Shown one piece after another: positions 32,901 to 44,203 of a stretch of DNA of 64,000 nucleotides. The notes below the pieces were generated by a model. It did no database searches and had not been told where the DNA came from. It was given only the letters and a program-made list of their open reading frames with translations. Origin of the DNA: Isoetes taiwanensis (taxonomy: Eukaryota > Streptophyta > Lycopodiopsida > Isoetales > Isoetaceae); assembly GCA_021234155.1 (NCBI GenBank), contig JAJEKV010000006.1, positions 8,025,003 to 8,089,002 on the forward strand, read 5' to 3'. The translations under genes and the position numbers were made by a program. Numbering within the stretch: the first letter of the stretch is position 1; each line of letters begins with the position of its first letter.

Positions 32901-35900
32901 TGGGCAACCTCTCCTATCTGGAACCGTGAATTGGCTCTTCCAATGGGCTCAAAGTGTTGACATTGCCTTGGGAACCAAGTTTTGTGGCTAGAGGACCATC
33001 CCTTCTACAAGAGGCGCCAAAGTAGCTCATGCCTAGCACACTCGTAGTCAATTGGCCTAGGAGGTGGACACTGAATACTGCCATATAGGGTGTACGTGTT
33101 TCTTTTTCTTGCAAAATTAACTGTATAATTTGGCCTTTAGGGTAATTTTGCTATTTGGGTGATGTGGCGAAGTTGAATCGCTGTTCCGGAGCCTCCCAAT
33201 GCCTGAACGACAAAACACTTCGGTTTGTACACGGTCGCCCGCAGGACGCTTTACGGCGGGGTCCCTGAACAGAGGATTCAACGGTCAGATAGGGGAACCG
33301 AGCTCCAGGAGCGCGGTCATTAATGTATGGCCCAGAGGAGCGCTACCAAGAAAGGCTGCCTTGGAAACCTTTTTGGTTCCTGCCTTCTAGGATCCGTGCT
33401 CTCCCCACATGTGAGGCGGTCATGCAAGGTCCTGATCATGTTTGACTTGGGGAAGGGTGCCAGCTCGGCTGCCCAAAAACTGGTTGCCCGGACCGCTCTA
33501 ATGCTAACTCTTTGATCTAAGCCGTGTCCAAAAATTCAAAAAATTGCCCTGTATGCTGGTGATGACTTGCCCAAAGCAGGGCCCTTGAACGGAGGATTCA
33601 ACAGTTGGATAAGGAACCGAGCTCCAGGAGGGTGGTTAGCGTACGGCACCCCGGGGGGATACTGTCAGAAAAGGCTGCCTCGAAAACTTTTTTAGTTCCG
33701 GCCTCCAGGGGTCCGTACTCTCCCCTCTTGTGAGGCGGTTGTGCTAGTTCTTGATCTTCTTTGACTTGGGGAAGGGTGCCATATCGCCTGCCCAATAACG
33801 GGCTGCCCGAAATGCTCTAATGCTAACTCTTTGATCGAAACCTTGTCCGAAAATTCAGAAAATTGGCCTGTATCTTAGTGATGACTTGCCCAAAATAGGG
33901 CCCCTGAATGGAGAATTCAATGGTCGAATAGGGGAACGGAGCTCTGGGAGGGTGATCATTAGCATACAACCCCCCGGGGAGCGCTGCCAGAAAAGGCTGT
34001 CTCAGGAACTTTTTTGGTTCCCATCTCCTGGGGTCCGTACTCTCCCCTCTTGTGAGGCGGTCGTGCAAGGTCCTGACCTTGTTTGACTTGGGGAAGGGTG
34101 CTATATTGGCTTTCCAACATTGCCCGGACCCCTCTAATGCTAACTCTCTGATCTAAACCTTGTCCGAAAATTTGGAAAATTGGCCTGTATATTGGTGATG
34201 ACTTGCCCAAAGCAGGGCTCCTGAACGAAGGATTCAACGGTCGGATATGGGAACTGAGCTCCAAGAGGGTGGTCATTAGCATACGACCCCCCAGGGGAGC
34301 GCTGCCAAGAAAGGCTGCTTCGGGAACTTTTTTGGGTCCCGCCTCCTATGGTCCATACTCTCCCCTCTTGTGAGGCGGTCGTGCAAGGTCCTGGCCTTGT
34401 TTCACTTGGGGAAGGGTGCCAGCTCGGCTGCCCAACAAGAGGCTGCTCGGACCGCTCTAATGCTAACTCTTTAATTTAAACCTTGTCCAGATATTGGGAA
34501 AATTGGCTTGTATGTTGGTGATGACTTGAGAATCCAACTGACATAAAATTAGAATTTAATTTCGTACTATGCATTAATTACAAATTTATGAGTATCTTGC
34601 TACTGCAAAAGCGGCTCTCGACTTCTAATTGCCACATCGGGAGGAGGACAGATCCAAACTTCATTCCGTCAGTTCTACTTGCTTTATGTTCTCAACTGCA
34701 GCTTCGTTGCAATGTCCCAAGTGCAAAAGACTAAAACTCGGCCCTCAAAATGCAAATGCTTCAAGAACCTGGCAACTCATAGGGTTTATATTTCGGAGGC
34801 CCTATCCTTGTCAAATTCGACTAGGACCTTGCGCCGTGTCTTGACATAGAGAGGGGTTGTTAACGCCAGAGCATGGACCCTAAAAACCCTCGGAAGCTTG
34901 CCCCAAAAGTCCTCTCCCGAAGGCCCTGGCGATGGACGGGCAATCTCCCCTATCTGAAACTGTGATTTGGCTCTTCCAATGGGCTCAGAGCATTGACATT
35001 GCCCTGGGAACCAAGTTTTGTGGCCAGAAGACCAGCATGTCCAAAGTAGCTCAAAATTAGCTCATGTCCAGCACACTCGTAATCAATTGGCCTAGAAGGT
35101 GAATGCTGAATACTGCCATTTAGGGTATATGTGTTTCTTTTTTTTTTTTGCAAAACTGACCGTGTAACTTGGTCTCTAGGGTAATTTTGCCATTTTGGAT
35201 GATGTGGCGAAGTCGAATCGCCGTTCGGGAGCCTCCCAATGCCCGGAGGACAAAACACTTCGGTTTGTACACGGTTGCCTATAGGACGCTCCGCGGTTGG
35301 ATAAGTTCCCCAGGACCGATATTGGAATTTTTTGGACCTGCTCGAAGCAGGACCTCTGAATGGAGGATTCAACGGTCGGATACGACCCCCCCGGGGAGTG
35401 CTGCCAGAAAAGGCTGCCTCGGAAACTTTTTTGGTTCCCGCCTCCTAGGGTCCGTACTGTTCCCTCTTGTGAGGCGGTAGTGCAAGATCCTGATCTTATT
35501 TGACTTGGGGAAGGTTGCCAGCTCAGCTGCCCAAAAAAGGGCTGCCTGGACCACTCTAATGCTAACTCTTTGATCTAAACCTTGTCCCAAAATTCGAAAA
35601 ATTGCCCTGTATGCAGGTGATGACTTGCCCAAAGTAGGGTCCATGAACAGAGGATTCAACGATCGAATAGGGAACCGAGCTCCGGGAGGGTGGTCATTAG
35701 CGTACGGCACCCCAGGACTGCCATGAAAGGCTGCCTCAAAAACGTTTAGTTGCGGCCTCCAGAGGTCCGTATTCTCCCATCTTGTGAGGCAGTCGTGCAA
35801 GGTCCCGATCTTCTTTGACTTGGGGAAGGGTGTCATATCGGTTGCCCAATAACGGGCTGCCCGGAATGCTCTAATGCTAACTCTTTGATCTAAACCTTGT

Positions 35901-36917
35901 TCAGAAATTCAGAAAATTGGCCTGTATGTTGGTGATGACTTGCCTAAAATAAGGCTCCTAAACAGAGGATTCAATGGTCGAATAGGGGAATGAAGCTCTG
36001 GGAGGGTGATCATTAATATACAGCCCAACCAGGGGGGCGCTGCCAGAAAAGGCTGCCTCAGGAACTTTTTTGGTTCCCACCTCTCTGGGGTCCATACTCT
36101 CTCCCTCTTGTGAGGCGGTCGTGCAAGGTCCTGGCCTTGTTTGACTTGGGAAAGGGTGCCAGCTCAGCTGCCTAACAATGGGCTGCCCGGACCGCTCTAA
36201 TGCTAACTCTTTAATCTAAACCTTGTCTAAAAATTCAAAAAATTGGCCTGTATGCTGGTGATGACTTGGGAAGCCAACTGACAAAAAATCAGAATTTAAT
36301 TTCGTACTATGCATTAATTACGAATTTATGAATATTTTGCTACTCCAAAAGCGGCCCTCGACTTCTAATTGCCACATCGAGAGGACGACAGATCCAAACT
36401 CCATTCTGTCAGTTCCACTTGCTTTGCGTTCTCAACTGCAGCTTCTCGGCCATGTTCCAAGTGCAAAAGACTAAAACTCGACCCCCAAAATGCAAACCCT
36501 TCAAGAACCTCTAAACTCACAGGGTTTACGTTTAGGAGGCTTTATCCTTGTCAGATTCGACCAGGACCTTGCATCGTGTTTTGACGTAGAGTGTTGGTGT
36601 TGAGCTAGAGCGTGGACCCTAAAAATCCCCCAGAAGCAACTTGCCCCAAAAGTCCTCTCCCGAAGGCCTTGGCGAAGGACGGGCAACCTCACCTATCCGG
36701 AACCATGATTTGGCTCTTCCAATGGGCTCAAAGCATCGATATTGCCCTGGGAACCAAGTTTCGTGGCCAGAAGACCACCCTTTCTCCAAGAAGCGCTAAA
36801 GTAGCTCATGTCCAGCACAATGAATACTGCCATGTAGGGCGTACGCATTTCTTTGTTTTGCAAAACTGACCGTATAACTTGGTCCCTAGGGTACTTTTAC
36901 CATTCTGGACGATGTGG
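29973..36917 (-). repeat. Modular tandem repeat, cluster B (inverted relative to cluster A)
   Basis: The landmark cttctaattgccacatcggg recurs near 30020, 31458, 32580, 34625 and 36365, giving periods of about 1,438, 1,122, 2,045 and 1,740 bp. A submodule of about 310 bp (from gcagggcccctgaacggagg to gcctgtatgttggtgatgac) occurs once in the shortest unit and two, four and three times in the others, so period = 1.12 kb + n x 0.31 kb. Submodule starts are near 30735, 31045, 32170, 33250, 33570, 33890, 34205, 35345, 35630 and 35940. ORFs in the region do not keep a frame between copies. Function unknown. Confidence 0.88.
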
Positions 36918-37177
36918 CGAAGTTCATAACGAGCAAATGATGGTACTGTAACATCTTCATTCACTTCATCATCAAAACCACGAATCACCAGATAAATCAC
37001 ATCTCTATAGTTGTTCAATGGACTATAAGCGGGGTGTGGGTATACAATGATAAACAAACCCCTATGATGCCTAAAACAACATTGCATTATATGCTAGTAG
37101 CATCCTCTATTGGAGGAAGCTCACAAATGCTACATAATTCCAAGGGCCACCAGGTCAAAGGAATAGTATTCTTTGAG

Positions 37178-37228
37178 TATTCTATTCTATTCTATTCTAT
37201 CGTATCCTATTCTATTCTATTCTATTCT
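37178..37228. repeat. (TATTC)n microsatellite
   Basis: About ten tattc pentamers with one variant block in the middle. Confidence 0.9.
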
Positions 37229-38949
37229 TTCTTGTTATATAATGAAACTAGTGAGTGTTAAATCTTTTGTGGCTTCAGAAAAAAAACAACTATTATTGCT
37301 ATTGTTTTGTAAGAAAAATAAATATATTGATAAAGTACTGTATGACTAAAGGAAAAATTACCAAAATGCCCCCACATTTTATAAAAATCAACAAAATGCC
37401 TATACTGAGTGTGTTTTATGATTGATCAAATAAGGAAGTGTCCTTTACAAAATTTGTACATAAGAGTGATATCTTCCAAATGATTAAAGAAATATGTAAA
37501 GTAGATTTTAACAAGTATATAGTATGTAAGTGATCCAACAACTCCTCAAAAGAGCATAACTTTCGAATTTCAACTCAAAGTTATAGGAATTTTATCTTGT
37601 TCAAAAAAATATTATGTTACGGGAAAATTGTAAATGCCCCTATATTTTATGTATATTGCCGCCATTGTATTTTAATTATTTTCCTAAATGCCACCACTGT
37701 ATTATAGCATGTTTATTGTCCTCCAATTATCTACATATCGCAAAAATGTCTCTTAAATAATAAAAATTTACCAAATGCCCCGCTTCACGAAAATGGACAA
37801 ATGAACAAAAAATGTTGATACAAGATGCTCTTTTAATAGAATTGATTACTAGAACATACATTTTGAACCAATAGAAGTGCATTATTTTGAAAACATTCCT
37901 TTTGAAGTCTCATGCTAGTGGTGCATGGTTACTACAATGATTAGGCACAACCTCTTGTCAATTCTTACATTGTACTGGCCTCTTTTATGAGCCATCGTTC
38001 TCAATGCGAATGCATTTCTTCTTTGGACGCCCTGGTTGACAACAAGCAATTGACAGTAATGTAACATCTTTATTCTCTTTATCAGCACAACCAAGAACTA
38101 CCGGATTACTCATACTACAGGTCAATCAATTATTTTAACAGGAGTGCAAGTCGTATCCTATCAAGTCCATGTGCATGATAATCAAAAGTATAAACTTTCT
38201 AAATCATAATTCACCATCTTCACATGAGACAACAGGCACCATATATGTTTTAGATCATCAGATCGATGACCTGGAATAGTCCAAAGGTGCATCTCGGATG
38301 AATATATAACAGAATAACTTCAGGTTCATAGGCAAAAATTGAATCCTCTCTATAAAGACGCCCTTTCCAAAGTCATTTCATGGTGTGAATCATAATTAAT
38401 CAGAAGATAGATACATTTATTGTACTTAATTGGAAAAAAATAATCACTTTTTAGTTGTATTGGTCAAAGCATCTTTATAGGATATTGAATTATATTAGTA
38501 ATGGTCAAGTTCCCATATCCATATTTCAAAATCATAGTATATTCAATTATGTTAGCAGGGGTCAAGTCGTTATATCGATATTTTAGAATCATAGATGCCC
38601 TCTTTTATTTCAATATGACTTGAAAGATTATCGGACGAAATTGGTTTCTCTATAGAATAGAATTAAATATAATTGGATTTTCTATCCACAGAGATAAAAA
38701 AAAGCTATGGGATTGAAAACATAGAAGACGACAAGCCTATTATTGTCAAGTATTAGAAAACCTCGCCCCGAAATGTTTTCGAGGGAAAAACTATAGGAAT
38801 AATAGGCTTGTTGATAAACTGTACATTTATACATTTTCATAGAGTGATGGAGCACACAATTGAGTTCGCATGTCTATTACCTCCTCGAGATATTATGCTA
38901 TTACCCCCATTGAAGCTGTCTCCGACATCAAATAAGTATACATTTTATT

Positions 38950-38964
38950 AACAACAACAACAGC

Positions 38965-39020
<56 letters not shown>

Positions 39021-39048
39021 AAACAACAACAACAACAACAACAACAAC

Positions 39049-39121
<73 letters not shown>
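38950..39121. repeat. (CAA)n microsatellite, about 170 bp
   Basis: A near-perfect run of aac/caa triplets with three single-base interruptions. The long Leu- and Cys-rich minus-strand ORFs over it are compositional artefacts. Confidence 0.95.
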
Positions 39122-39179
39122 ACTGATAACAATAATATTAAATCGAGCTTCGTGAGACCCAAAGGTCATGAAGCTATAT

Positions 39180-39500
39180 GTACATCTGATTATCTATTCA
39201 TTTTTGACAACAATTTACTATGTTTTTCAACTTCCAACATGAAAGGCCCTAACTTTAGAGCTTCTAATTGTAATAAAGAGAAGAAGTTAGTCTGATCAAC
39301 CTTAAGTTTTTCTCTAATATCACTATAACTCATACAAGTCAAGAAGACATGATTCTCATCTTCGATCTGCCCACCTTCACAGAAACAACATGTCCGTTCT
39401 TCTCGTAAAATGTGTTCCCAACTTCCAGTTTCTATTCTCAGCCTATGCGAGCTTAACCTGTATCTTCCTATTATTTTCCTAATCCATGGCTACGATACAT
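39180..39500 (-). pseudogene. LINE reverse transcriptase 3' zinc-binding fragment
   Basis: Read on the minus strand: WEHILREERTCCFCEGGQ, IEDENHVFLTCMSYSDIREK and SLLQLEALKLGPFM. C-x2-C...H-x4-C with 'EDE.H....C..Y..IR' is the C-terminal zinc-binding block of a plant LINE polymerase. Only this end survives. Confidence 0.8.
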
Positions 39501-39543
39501 TTAAATAATCTTTTTCTGCAAAGACTAGCATTGGATTTACTTC

Positions 39544-39925
39544 CTTTTTTTGCCATTCCGGAGTCTCCGCAGTGCTCGAACTACAAAACACTTCCATTTC
39601 TACACGATCGCCCATAGGACGCTCTGCAGTTTGATAAGTTCCCCCGAACTGATCTTAGAATTTTTTGGACCTGCCCAAAGCAGGGCCACTGAACGGAGGA
39701 TTCAACGGTCGAATAGGGAAACCGAGCTCTGAGAGGATGGTCATTAGCGTACGCCCCCCCTCCCCCCGGGGGGAAGCACCAAAAGTTCTCTCCCAAAGGC
39801 CTTGGTGACGGACGGGCAATCTCCCTTATCCGGAACTGTGATTTGGCTGTTTCAATGAGATCAAAGCATTGGCATTGCTCTGGGGACCAAATATCATGGC
39901 CAGAAGATCATCCATGTTCTCTAGG
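39544..39925 (-). repeat. Cluster B continuation, truncated
   Basis: The unit continues after the 2.6-kb insertion up to the CACTA-2 left end. An internal deletion joins part of the 0.31-kb submodule to the next block at a CCCCGGGG-rich junction near 39757-39775. Confidence 0.8.
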
Positions 39926-39956
39926 GAAAGGAAAAAATATTTGACATCGCCGATAC

Positions 39957-40390
39957 GTCGCACGCGACGTACTTTGTTATTGCAACGTCATGTGTTGTAT
40001 TTTTTATTTTAGTATGTGACATGTTTGATCCTAGGGCATGTTTGAGTGTAGAGGCAATGCTTGAGCCTAAGAGGCTTGTTGGAGCCTAGGTGGCATGTTC
40101 GATCCTAAGGGCAATGCAACACCTACAGGTGGTATGTTTGAGCCTAGATTGCATGTTTGAGCCCACGTGTCATGTTTGAGCCAGTTGGCATGTTTGACCT
40201 TGGTGGCATGTTAGAGCCACGTGTCTTGTTTGAGCCTAGGTGGCAACGTGTTATTGTGACGTCATGTGTTGTATTTTTTATTCTAGTTTATGTGGCATGT
40301 TTGATCCTAGGCTTGTTTGAGCTAGGTGGCATGTTTGATCCAAGGGTAACGCTTGAGCCTAGGTGGCTTGTTTGAGCCTAGGTCCCACCC
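39957..40390. repeat. CACTA-2 left subterminal repeats
   Basis: About fifteen loose copies of a 15-18 bp word (ggcatgtttgagcctag) follow one another. A longer segment (cgtcatgtgttgtatttttt plus flanks) is present twice, at about 39983-40035 and 40260-40312. Such repeats are expected targets of TNPA. Confidence 0.75.
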
Positions 40391-40916
40391 TTTCTTCCCT
40401 CCGACATAATGTATACCAAATGGGGATTGAATTGAATGGGTTATTGCCCACAAAGACCAATGGGCCTAGTCTATCAAAGGATTGCACTCAGGAGGTGCAT
40501 AATATTAGGCGTATAGAATTCAATGATCGTCTCCCCTAGGTGCTAACTAGGAGTTGTCATTGTTTTGCTAATATTTGTATAAAACGTATGAAGTACATCT
40601 GTATTTCGTGGAATTGCTCTGGTGTAAGATGTTGCATGAAAGATGGTGGTCCGTCCTCTTCATGCTCATTTTTCGGGTAAGTTTGGATGCCCTGATCTGC
40701 CAGAGGGCTCTTCAGATGTTATTGATTCCTCTAGCACAAACCCTTGGAATATTGGACGTCCCTTCAGTGTACATGTTGGGTCTTGTCGATCGATAAAGAA
40801 ATAAATCTGGTCAAAAAAGCTTCCGGTCAGACTAATATTGATGGTCTAAAATTTGAAGTTGGATATGTATATATAAGGTCACCTATTCACAGTTGTCTAG
40901 AAGGACAAGTGTCTCA

Positions 40917-41349
40917 TCACCAGAATATGAAGGTCTTGAAATTGCCACTAACATCCACCTCCATTATAGTCTTTAACCTCCTGACCCAATCGGGGGTACC
41001 TTTCTGGCGATTACGATTGGCAACACTTGATTGAAACTCCATCGTGAATGATGCCATGACTCCGTAGTCACAAGTCTTCCTGTGTATCTCGAGAGCACTC
41101 ACACGATAGTGGGTCCCATGCCACCATATCGTGGAGTAAGATGTATACTGTCAATAGCACCATCAATGTCAATAAATATAATAACATCAAAAGAAAATAC
41201 TCGACTCCGACATCAACATAATTTATTGCAAGTATCTTTCTCATGACACCTTGTGCATATGCCCATTCCGTAGCTATAATAGACTCTCCCTTGTAATATG
41301 CATCAGCCATAGCCTGTACTACCCATTCTCTTTCCATCTTGTCCGGCAA
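40917..41349 (-). pseudogene. CACTA-2 transposase C-terminal DUF4216-like segment
   Basis: On the minus strand KTCDYGVMASFTMEFQSS and EVDVSGNFKTFIFW match the DUF4216 pattern found at the C-terminus of TNP2 proteins (KTQNSGVxVxA...,...YY.. I.Ei.Y.g..vvlFkCdW). The preceding piece (41349-41103) reads EREWVVQAMADAYYKGESII. A stop follows FIFW. Confidence 0.65.
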
Positions 41350-41552
41350 GGGTTCATATCCATCTTGGTATGGTGCTCGTCAATTATGTCATCTCTACTC
41401 ATGCCTCTTCTCTTCCATTTCTTCCTTTGCGTTCTCATAATGAGCAATCCGTTTTTCCATTGCTGTCGAATTGTAAAGAAAAAATTGATTAACCTTATTG
41501 ATAATATCAGGCGGAAATGACTTCTGCATATCATTGCCTTCTGCCACTAACC

Positions 41553-42110
41553 CTACAATCTTCTCATCCCCTCATCCCCTTCATCACTCCATAAGCGAGG
41601 TGCATCTGGATGTACGGCAGGAATATATTCTGTCATATACAAGATTGACTCTTTCGCAAGCCACCCCTCTGATATACTACCTTCAGGACGTGCTCTTTGA
41701 TGCACCATATCCTTCAATACCTTCATAAACCTTTCTAAGAAAAACATCCATCTCGCATGTACAGTTCCTGCAAGCTTCATTTCCTCAATAAGATGTACCA
41801 AAAGATGGACTTGACTATCAAGAAAGCTCGTAGGGAACTCCTTCTTCAAGAAATAACATGTCCCTCCCATTTTCACTTTCATCTCTTCAATTTTGTCTTT
41901 TGGGATAGTTTTTTTACATATCCACCTATACGGTCCCAAAAAACAAAAAACTTAGCCACAAATAAAATATACGGGAATCACTAAATCAACATGGGCAACA
42001 ATAGTGCAAGTTATGACCTTTGATAGGGCACTTATTGCCTCCAAGGGTCCCTTGTCTAAAACTTCCCTAAAGGTCAGGGGCATGAAGAACTGCATGATCC
42101 AAACACCAAA
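41553..42110 (-). pseudogene. CACTA-2 transposase DUF4218 segment
   Basis: The frame at 41939-41553 reads FLKKEFPTSFLDSQVHLLVH, LIEEMKLAGTVHARWMFFLE, RFMKVLKDMVHQRARPEGSI and AEGWLAKE-like text. This is the highly typical DUF4218 block of TNP2 transposases (FPPxFFDxMxHLxxHLxxExxLAGPVxxRWMYPxERxxxxLKxxVRNxxRPEGSIAE). An upstream exon (42110-42005) reads MQFFMPLTFREVLDKGPLEA, the usual 'LIPIAFRxLLPxxV' element. An intron probably separates them. Confidence 0.85.
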
Positions 42111-42321
42111 TATAAGTATGGATTACAGTTAATAATAGTGCATATGGACATCAATTGCTTACATGCAAGAACTTATGTCAGTCATGGGACTTCAAACCAG
42201 TTAGCTCCCTAGTACTTGTGAATGAGGTACCCAATAATTGTGTTAGTTCCATGGAGCCAGGCACTGGACTATTCCTGAGCACAACACAGATCAAAGATAA
42301 GGGTCAAAATCAAGTGTCAGG

Positions 42322-42412
42322 TAGCAAACCCACGCCCCCGCTGAAAACCACACAAAAACTCACGCCCCCGCTGAAAATCACGCAGAAACTCACGCCCCCG
42401 TCAAAGAAGAGG
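42322..42412. repeat. 27-bp tandem repeat, three copies
   Basis: Three copies of a unit containing actcacgcccccgctgaaaa within the CACTA-2 transposase region, probably in an intron on the minus strand. On the plus strand it reads as a Pro/Thr/Lys repeat inside an 88-codon ORF that I do not accept as a gene. Confidence 0.75.
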
Positions 42413-42737
42413 ACCAGATAAGACAAATGATTGCCTACAGGGAGTTCGGCCTTAAATTAGCGGGATTCCGGGCACTAATGACGGCACTGCAAAGATTCCC
42501 TCAAATCAAGCATATGATTCAGGAGTTGGTAATCACAAAGGCTCTGCCATTTATCTATTTTGGGCCCAAAGCCATTGTATTATATATATCAATAGAGTTA
42601 GATCTCAAGTTTTTAGATGAAACTTAGTATCGTCTTGTTTCAATTTTCTCGTTCCAGCGAAACCTCATGTACTCTTTTTGATATTCAAAGAATTCTTATC
42701 TTGGCATATAGTTTCCTTTACTTTTCTGTTTCATTCT

Positions 42738-44198
42738 TTATGTTCTAATTCCTTTGCAAAATCCCGCGTGACACACTATACTAAGGATTTGTCTGCTTGA
42801 TCCAAGGGTCCTCACAGAGGGCTGTCTCGCAGACGATCCCGAACCCAGACCCAAAACGGATTGCATATAACTAGTTGGTATTCTAAGGACCCTCAAATCA
42901 GCATAAATAGCTCGATGGTCAGCCCTAGCAATAGCCCATTTTGTCCGAGGAGCTGATTGCCCTTCACGTCGTATCCATGCCTCCTTCTTTGTATTACTTA
43001 CCTTAAGGTCCATCTTGGTATTTGTGTGTCCTTTTGACCAAATACATGCTTTCATAAAGAGTTCCCCACGTTCTTGAAGATGTGCATCGGATCTAAAAGG
43101 TGTTGAATCAATAGGTCAGTCCAATATGGTAGTCTATATAAAACAGACTTCCTTTACTGTATAATTCCTCATTCCCATTGTCTAGTTCGGCTACAACGGC
43201 TTCCTCAGCTACAGATGCCTCCCTGTGGATTTCTCCTTGCAGATTTTCCCCCGGCTTTCTTATCCCAATGCTCAATCTATTCTCGTATGGTAATTCTGCT
43301 TGGTGGTTCTATATTATCTACAGTGCCACCAAATTGTGCGCGCTAGCTTCTAAAGGGGTTTCTGAGTGGCAAATACTTCCTAAAATCCTCGTACACTACT
43401 TTCTTTGGATGCTTAGAGTGACAGTGCTGCAACTTTTTTCCGCATATCATGCAAGGGAAGTGGCCCGATGTCTTAAACGTAGAACACTCAGGGAATCTAG
43501 GAAAGTCATGCATAGTCCACAATAGTATACCTCTGAGATTGAAAGCGTCATTTTTATGTGTATAGTAGACCTGAATACCTGTGTTCCACAAAGGCAATAA
43601 CTCATCCACAATTATTCTTAGGACGCATTTACTTGATTTTTTCTTCCCAGGTATCAATAAAGTTATAATAATGTGCCCACTCTTCATCAACAACCATGGG
43701 GCTATGTTGTAGTTAACTAGCATCACTGGCCATGTAGACCATGCAGTCGATTGTGTACCATATGGGTTTATGCCAGTGGTGGCCAGGCCCAAACACACGT
43801 CATGTGGTTCTTTTCCAAAGTCAGGCCATGTCACATCGACATGCTTCCAAGTTGCACCGTCGTTCGGGACTCGCATCACATCATCAGTAAATGCATGTGT
43901 AGCCGTGAAGTCCGTTAGGCTAGCCAATGTCTTGCAACGGAACATCAACTTTAATCTATGTAATATATTAGAATAAATTAGGCAACATATAAGTACTGAA
44001 AATAAGTGAATCTACAATTATTTGTGAGAAATGGTGATGTGTATAACTTGGGATTATTAAAAAGTGTCAAATAACTTTCCGAGGTACTGTTTTTCCCTTT
44101 AGATCGTCCCTATATGTCGGTGCATTACATACGAGACAATGAGTCGACTTTTCATGCTCGGTAGGGGGGTAGAAGATCATATCATTTGGACATGCATG
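42738..44198 (-). pseudogene. CACTA-2 transposase core (Transposase_21/TNP2)
   Basis: TNP2 (TnpD) catalyses excision together with TNPA. From the right, the first piece reads HACPNDMIFYPPTEHEKSTH and CLVCNAP, the zinc-binding region of TNP2. After a probable intron (about 44060-43950) the 201-codon frame 43948-43343 reads MFRCKTLASLTDFTATHAF, DVCLGLATTGINPYGTQSTA, WSTWPVMLVNYNIAPWLLMK, LLIPGKKKSSKCV, LWTMHDFPRFPECSTFKTSG and CMICGKK, a near-perfect match to the family order. The next piece (43055-42738) begins MKACIWSKGHTNTKMDLKV. This central segment looks almost uncorrupted; the gene as a whole is split by Gypsy-2. Confidence 0.9.
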
Positions 44199-44203
44199 TA
44201 TGA

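Larger units (their letters stand above)
36918..39543. other. 2.6-kb insertion interrupting the 1.12-kb repeat
   Basis: The repeat text stops at 'gatgtggcgaag' (36917) and resumes with 'gccattccggag' (39546), missing only a few bases. The interval is AT-rich. Two diverged minus-strand stretches, around 36930-37080 and 38010-38110, both include a (N)EDVT/KDVTLLS-like peptide, and the second continues CCQPGRPKKKC. I do not recognise a complete gene. It also contains a pentamer microsatellite, repeated AAATGCCCC words (37345-37790), a (CAA)n tract and a LINE fragment, listed separately. Confidence 0.6.

Noticed and set aside
29973-36917. CRISPR-like or rDNA spacer array
   Set aside because: The repeats are far too long and adjacent, without spacers, and no rRNA coding sequence is present in the window.
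38893-39169. Minus-strand poly-Leu/Val and poly-Cys ORFs
   Set aside because: Translation of the (CAA)n microsatellite in other frames.
40575-41034. Plus-strand ORFs starting MYKTYEV and MEYWTSL
   Set aside because: They overlap the minus-strand transposase end, and the opposite strand explains the region better.
42155-42421. 88-codon plus-strand ORF with Thr-Pro-Pro-Leu-Lys repeats
   Set aside because: Produced by a 27-bp tandem repeat within the minus-strand transposase region.
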